Positions 44,316 through 64,000 of a stretch of DNA of 64,000 bases are shown here, one piece after another. Source of the stretch: Antennarius striatus (Eukaryota > Chordata > Actinopteri > Lophiiformes > Antennariidae); the NCBI RefSeq assembly GCF_040054535.1, contig NC_090795.1, forward strand, positions 7,349,001-7,413,000, read 5' to 3'. Within the stretch, counting starts at the first letter, position 1; every line of letters begins with the position of its first letter. Position numbers and translations under genes: made by a program. The notes beneath the pieces were generated by a model. That model was not told the origin of the DNA and made no database searches. It saw nothing but the letters and a program-made list of their open reading frames with translations.

Positions 44316-44941
44316 CCTTCCACCTGCAAATTCTGCAGCCGTCAGCAGGCGTTTGAATGGAAGTGTATTGTGAATATAAAAAAAAAAAAAGATCATCATT
44401 GTAAAATGATATATTTTAAGTTATAACAACATATTTTCATGTTAACATGAAATACAATCTCCTCAAATGCTCATCACTCATCAAACACTTGGATTATTTG
44501 ACAGTATGTTATTTATCTTGTTATCATGTCAAACCTTTCATGTTATAAGCTGATAATTGTTTGAATGAAGAGACATACACAAAGAACAGACGCACTGAGG
44601 AAATTTGTTTATGTTCTTGTTTTGGCATGATAGACAGTTTTATATTTTATTCTCTATTTAGGGAGTTTAGTTTATAGTTAATGTATTTTTCCATTGAAAA
44701 TAATTAAAATGTCTGACTTGTTTACAGTAAAAGGGGGCTACACGGTGGAGGAAGACTGAAAGAAAATCCAAAAAGGTTACAGAATTCAATATAAACATTG
44801 ATTAAGAACAAACGCTGCGTCGCAAACAAAGCTAACACAACACACTAATTAGCATCTTCTTGAACTAAAGTTAAAGTAAAGTTAATTTCTCTTTAATTAA
44901 AGTGAATTTGAGCGTGTTTGCATTGTAATACTGACTCCTAC

Positions 44942-45050
44942 CTCTTAAGGTCTTCAGCGACTTTTTAAATTACGACACAACTAGCTAAACTCTTAAATAG
45001 CAAAGCGAACGGTGAGTTCTGCTGTTTTGTTCTAGACTACCGCGTCGCTA
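44942..45050 (-). other. ppp1r42: Non-coding first exon of ppp1r42
   Basis: Minus strand: a donor (AAGAG|GTAGGA) ends this exon at 44942. It pairs with a strong acceptor (TTTTCTCCCAAACAG) that opens the coding exon at 43885. The start is unmapped and presumed just inside the X-box at 45044-45057. Confidence 0.5.
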
Positions 45051-45057
45051 TGGAAAC
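45044..45057. promoter_or_regulatory. RFX X-box at the ppp1r42 promoter
   Basis: GTCGCTATGGAAAC fits the X-box consensus GTHNYYATRRNAAC at every position. X-boxes bind RFX factors that drive ciliary and testis genes, which fits a centrosome/testis PP1 regulator. Confidence 0.65.
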
Positions 45058-45059
45058 TA

Positions 45060-47174
45060 CGGATACAAAGCGTCAGAAGATGTCCGCTCACAGAATTTGA
45101 CGCAGCATTGCGGAAGTCAAACGAAACGCACGCGCCAGTTATGTTAATGTTTACGGAAACACCGGTAGTCATAAAATAAAATACCCCAATTTATTATTTA
45201 TTTATTTATTTTGGCTGGTCTTCAATTACAAGTAGTGGAGATAATGATAAGGATTAATTTTTTTCCATATATATATAATTTATTTATTTATTTTGCTATT
45301 TTTGCACCTGAGATATTTTTCAAGAGAACACACCAAACCAGCACAGCAGCCCCCCTTTCTTTCTCCAAGTGACCCCTGTAATGTTAATCTACGTCATGTC
45401 AAGGCGTAGATTACCTGAGTGACTTTCCTCCACTTATGCAGGAGCACAAGTCAGAGAGGAAGTGTACAACACCTCCATGTCTCTTAGCCAGGATGCTCAT
45501 AAACGGCACCATGCATGTGGGTGTAAATCCACTGAGAGCCAAACACAACACGTGCAGATCGAAACTAGATCTTTAAGGCCGACATTCTGTTGCTACCCAC
45601 AGCTATTATTCACAAGTTTTATCAAAATGTTCATTAGTCAATGTCAAACCATCTATTTGACCACTCCTGCAGATGACATTCCTTTGCAATGTGTGAAAGG
45701 GTTTTTTTTTTCTACACTAGTGAGGCACATACCCTGGAATTAAACTATTGTTAAATGTTATCAGAAGTGAAATGAATGGATAATGGATTCTATTCTTGGC
45801 TCCCCACAATTTGTTTTGATTGGAATTTTTATAACTTTTCTTATTCCATCTTTAGTCATGCATACAAATGTCCAGCTGGTGATGATCAAAATATTTTTAT
45901 GCTAAATAAGTTCAGCATGTTTCACTGATTCCTAATTTGCAACAAAGACCAAACATCAAGTTAAACTCTTTTAGAAAAGCATACTTTAAATACTTTCTCA
46001 ACACTGTGACAATCATCCATGAAATGCATTTAAATATTTGCAACGCATGAACTATTTGGTAGCCAATGCGTGCAGAAAATGTATTCAACAGCTTCAAACT
46101 GATTAATTACATAAACTATAACCTGATAAGTTTCCTCTTCCTAAACTGTTGTATTGAATAAACTCCAATTTAAGACATTTCTAAAATAATGGTTAAAGAA
46201 AATCATTATGAGAAGTGGTGCCAAAGCTCATGCACATGAGAAATAACAGACACCTTCACTGTCCCCTTGGGGCCGTCTCCTCTGAAAAACATGACATCAA
46301 AAAAATATACATTAAGCCATTACAATACCATAAAAAGGCGTTGAGGCAAAGCCAGGCCAAAGATTCTGCCTGTAAAAAAAGGCAGACATATTGGGTGTCT
46401 GCTTCGATAGAGAGCAGACACATTGGGTGAATGGACGCCAGTGTGTACGGCTTCTGTTTCTGCGCTGCATCACTGCCACGACGCAACCCGTCGAGCTGGC
46501 CTCTCTCCCTGGGCACGAACTACCAAGCCCAACCATGCTGGGAGTGACTCCGCAGAGACATCCCACACATGGAAGCCGATTCCCTTTGAGCTTTTGCAGA
46601 AACTTTAGTTTGTTGTTCCATCATGTAATGCTGTGACGGTCTTCACTGCAAAGACTGACTGGTGCGACGTTAGGCTGAGCAGTAAAAGCAACTATGGCAT
46701 GTGTTCATGTGTTGGCCTGCAGAAGGAAACAGGTCTGACATGCAAACCGTTTTTTTGCAGCCAGTACATAAAATGAACATGAGGCCTCACAGGATAAGAA
46801 TAATACTATTAATGTATAATATATAGCACAAAGTATTGTGACAACAAAGACCTGAACATATGAAGACCTTTGTCAACATTAAACAGCTTTGACATAATTT
46901 TGAAATGTATGGAGCTAAAATACATCTTTGTATATTTAAGACAATGAAATACGGCCATAATTTGGTCAAAATACATGAAATACCCACACACAGCATATTA
47001 ATGCTTAAGGTTTTATTTTTAATTCTGTAATTTTCAGCTACTTCACAGACAAAAAAACAATTTGCATAAAAAAGCACTCCCCAGAGAAATCACCGGTAAT
47101 ACTAATAGAAATCAGTAAGTACCAGACATGCACAAGAAATCCAGATGAAATCCAAATTGGATCACAGTTTAGGT
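45060..47174. other. Intergenic between ppp1r42 and cops5
   Basis: No exon found. It contains a TTTA-rich tract (45190-45290), a small inverted repeat (46395-46421), and a GC-richer segment 46390-46690 that may be regulatory. The cops5 3' UTR lies at the upper end, with minus-strand AATAAA at 47012-47017. Confidence 0.6.
46395..46421. repeat. 9-bp perfect inverted repeat with flanking direct repeat
   Basis: GTGTCTGCT and AGCAGACAC are separated by 9 nt. A near-identical word (GCAGACAYATTGGGTG) occurs at both 46382-46397 and 46414-46429. Confidence 0.8.
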
Positions 47175-51099
<3,925 letters not shown>

Positions 51100-52194
51100 C
51101 GTCAATCAGCCAAACAATGTAAGCGAGTGTTTAAAAACCCTTACTTCTGCTCAACAACACCGTCAAAATGTTTAATTTTGTCAGAAGACTCGGACACCGT
51201 GATGGGGACAATTCTCCAGTTGGTCAGGAAGCCATGACAGTCGGTGATACCACTATAAGGATCGCAGGAGACGATTTCTTCCGCGTTTAGAAATGAATCA
51301 AAAATATGTTTATATTCTGGATAAAAAAAATTAATGCTATACATTTAGAACCACAGATAACAATAAAATACACCTAAAGCAAGTAATGATGTATCTATAA
51401 TTGATTTTACACTGCAATCACCCCTCTGACGTATTGAATGGTTTCGTCTCATTTGTACGTCGTCTCTCCGCCGGGGACGCGCTGACATCTAGCGGCGTCT
51501 TTTAGAAATGCAGCGTCTGCATTTTAAAGATGGTATCGAACCTGATTTACAGCTAATACTCGTTAATCAAAAGTTTGAGAGTAGACCATGAAGTGTATAA
51601 AAGAAAGAAATATGAAAGAATAAATTAATTATTTTAATCATTCACTGGAGAATAATATTAATTATATGCCAATGTAAATAAAAAAGGCTATCAGTCGTTA
51701 TCCTATAGTTCAGAACAGTGCGCTGCCTTTTTTGTTTGAGTGTATGCGATTATTAAAGTTAATCATAACCCGAAAGAGGAAAAAAATTTAGATTCTATTC
51801 TAAAAGATACCGGGAGCCACTGGAGTATGCAGTGTCTCTATAAAGTCCAGAAGTACTGTGATGAATTATTTAAAGAATTATGCCCAGGCATGTTATTACT
51901 TATTTAATCCTAGGAAATATATGCAAAATTTTTGCAGGAGAGTCAATCTCTTTTAGATTTGGTAAGAGTTGGAAATATTTAGTTTTTTCTTCATTCAGTC
52001 ATGTGTTGACAATATAGCAATAAAAAGTGATTTGATATTTAATATAAACTGGTTTAAGCAGATTTCAAGTTCACTCCTGCTGAGTATTTGTGTATGGTTG
52101 CTAATCTGTAATTTAGAACTGACAAGGTTGAACTGAATGTCGTTATTTTGGCTTTATGTCTGGATGAATCTGCCTTTCTATTTGGCTGTGAGGT

Positions 52195-52635
52195 ATACAT
52201 TTGTGGCGACAGTCCACTAAGTCTTGGACTGGGGCCCGGAAGTCGCCGATTCAAGACCCGGATGGGCCAAAAATATTTAGATTGTGAACTGGCATTGGGG
52301 GGGTGCCAGTTCACCTCCTGAACACTGCCGAGGTGCCCCCGAGCAGGGCACAGTCCCACCAACAATCATGGTGCTCCCCAACCGAGAGCTGCCCACTACC
52401 CTAGCAAATTCATTTTAATTTTAGAATTTTAATTTTTTAGAATTTTAATTTTATACTGTTTATATTTTAGTTATAGTTTAGTATATGTCCTGTTAATGCT
52501 ACATGTGTCTGTTAGTGTAGTATATGTCTTGTGGTATGTCCTGTTTTGTTTTTGTTTTTTCCTGGTGTTTGGCTGAGCAGTGGATATGTGCAATTTCCTC
52601 TGGGATTATTAAAGTATCTATCTACCTACCTTACC
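52195..52635 (+). mobile_element. SINE-like element
   Basis: The head (about 52203-52270) has a tRNA-like B box (CGATTCAAGACCCGG). The body contains GCCGAGGTGCCCCCGAGCAGG, a block common in fish SINEs. It ends in CAATTTCCTCTGGGATTATT followed by an AAAGTATCTATC microsatellite-like tail, as in elements mobilised by CR1/L2-type LINEs. The family name is not known to me. Confidence 0.55.
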
Positions 52636-52804
52636 CCCCATCATTAGCATGCCTACAGCCCCAGTGTGAGTACAGGCCTGTGCAATATATACTGTACAGT
52701 ATATACACGTGTGCAAATATTTGGAGTGGAAGTAATTTCCCTACGGCTATTATTAAAGGATTTAATTCCTAATAATTTGCATCTGGTATATAACTCCAGT
52801 GAAT

Positions 52805-52862
52805 TAGATGGAGGCAATTGATTCGCTGTGGTGACCCCTGTAGGGAAAAGCAGAAAGGAAGA
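52805..52862 (+). mobile_element. Solo 3' tail of the RTE element
   Basis: GATGGAGGCAATTGATTCGC and then GTGACCCCTGTAGGGAAAAG correspond to the 3' terminus of the RTE copy in mybl1 intron 2, with a few mismatches. No upstream coding part is present. Confidence 0.7.
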
Positions 52863-54374
52863 TATAACTCCAGTGAATTTTTAACTTTCCTGTATTAATG
52901 CACTGGCTGTGAACATGCCAGCATAAGTAATAAAATGTGAAAATTTTAGTGTTGCCACAGGATGGTGACTGAAACACACAAACTACTGGTAACTACCAAT
53001 CAGCTTACCAACGCTGAGTTCATCACATCAGCCACTGTCTGATCTCACAACTCAGTTGTAGGTCAACTCCATATTTCAGGCTGTCACTTTTAAAGTTTGA
53101 AAATAATGTAAGAGGGAAAATATTTTTGAGCCGTCATTATGCAGGTTAGAGTTTAAAATACAATTCGGTCCTACCTTGTCACTTGATTCATTCATTCATT
53201 TTCATGTACCGCCGCTGTATCCGCCGTAGCGGCTGATGCAGTAAAATAAACATGAGTTTTTACTTCAGTCAGTAATACAGAATTTCAAATCAACCAAGTT
53301 CAAAAACTTTATTGACCTAGAACCTGATTAGAATGCCAGATGATGTATTGTACAGAAAGTTGTACATAATCTTTTTGCAACATAGAAAACTTTACATTGC
53401 TGTATCATATACATTTTGCTTTCTACATCCATGAGCAGGAGTGCCTCCCATTCATACATAAAGCATAGCTAACATTTTTCATTTTCTCTATACATATAAC
53501 TTTTCCCCAAACCAAAGAAAAAACATTAAATATATTATTAACTTGATTTTGTACACAAGAGTGAAAACGAAATGTGAACATTAAAACAGACTAGTGATTC
53601 AGAAGCAGCTTTTCCAAAGCATCTCTCTTTTCCCACATTCAGAAGTCCAGTTATCATCAATCGCCAATAAAAACCTAAGAACATATAAAATGGAATAATT
53701 TAACCCTTCACTTTCCACGGGCTTGTTCAATTGCAAATCATACCGAATCTGCAGGAGATTGTGCAGTTGAATAAATTATCACAAAAGTAATATCTCCAGT
53801 GCATCAAAAAACAAATACAAATCAGGTGCAGAAAACATAAACAAAAATAAAAGATATCTAGTGTTATAAGATTATATTACACAGCGGCAGATCTGTACAA
53901 CTAGTTTCATCCAAGAGGCTATCAATGCTAACGTTAGCCACCGGTGGTGCAGACAGAAAGATCATTATTATCAATTTGTGACAAATGCCACAGTTCATAT
54001 TTACTAAATATGTCTTTTTGCATCATGTGGAAACCATTACTTTTAAATATTCAGTAAGAAGCACACATTTTTTGAAATTTATTCCTTCTGAACAAATCAG
54101 TCATCGGAAACTGTCAGTAGTTTTATCCAGTGGATGCATCGCTACACCTTTTACAAGATATTACAGTTTTCATTGTGTTATCAAGTACTCCATCTGTGTG
54201 TATAGGCGTGTGTGTGTGTGTGTGTGTGTGTGGTGATTGGGGTTAAGGGTGTGTGGGTGGGTGGTAGCAAATAGCTGCTGTTTAAGTGGACAAAATGAAC
54301 CACGTGGGGGCGCTCTGAGGCCACCACAGGGCCAGTTGGGAAGATCTGCGTTCCAGGTTGTTTCTGGTGCAACA

Positions 54375-64000
<9,626 letters not shown>

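Larger units (their letters stand above)
51100..54374. other. Intergenic between cops5 and arfgef1, including the arfgef1 3' UTR
   Basis: No coding exon found; CSPP1, present here in mammals, is absent and the 3.2 kb is too short for it. The cops5 promoter should lie at 51100-51500. A SINE-like element spans about 52195-52635 and an RTE tail 52805-52862. The arfgef1 3' UTR probably runs from 54374 to a minus-strand AATAAA at 53308-53313 and contains a short GT repeat (54205-54232). Confidence 0.6.

Overview
The window is eukaryotic nuclear DNA from a teleost fish. It has short-to-medium introns with GT/AG borders, vertebrate orthologues recognisable exon by exon, long CA/GT, TATC, AAT and TA microsatellites, and degraded fish-type RTE LINEs, SINEs and a hAT element. 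Species cannot be named from the sequence; intron sizes resemble a percomorph-like genome. The block matches the human 8q13.1 neighbourhood MYBL1 - (VCPIP1) - SGK3 - MCMDC2 - SNHG6 - TCF24 - PPP1R42 - COPS5 - (CSPP1) - ARFGEF1, in the same order and orientation, with the two bracketed genes absent.

Layout: 1-5410 non-coding; mybl1 (minus, 16 coding exons, 755 aa predicted) 5411-15172, with an RTE LINE in intron 2; a repeat-rich intergenic region to 22257; sgk3 (plus, 16 coding exons, 487 aa) 22258-27097; mcmdc2 (plus, 14 exons, 677 aa) 28149-33343; an SNHG6-like snoRNA host gene (minus, about 33530-35500) carrying two SNORD87 copies; tcf24 (minus, 2 coding exons) 37040-37836 with a probable upstream non-coding exon; ppp1r42 (minus) 39804-43807 with a non-coding first exon near 44942-45050; cops5 (minus, 8 exons, 334 aa) 47175-51099; and the 3' half of arfgef1 (minus) from 54375 to the window edge.

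The genes are not an operon. They include two germline/meiosis factors (mybl1, mcmdc2), an endosomal kinase (sgk3), a developmental bHLH factor (tcf24), a testis/centrosome PP1 regulator (ppp1r42), and housekeeping genes for cullin deneddylation (cops5), Golgi ARF activation (arfgef1) and rRNA 2'-O-methylation (SNORD87). All exon models were built by hand. Exon lengths sum to intact reading frames in every coding gene, which is strong internal support.

The most interesting items are two SNORD87 copies in successive introns of one host gene, where the second has lost its D' box but kept the guide; a perfect RFX X-box at the ppp1r42 first exon; a 35-bp-arm hairpin in ppp1r42 intron 1; a 30-bp perfect palindrome; a hAT-type foldback element with an 8-bp duplication next to an arfgef1 splice donor; and loss of both ATP-binding motifs in mcmdc2.
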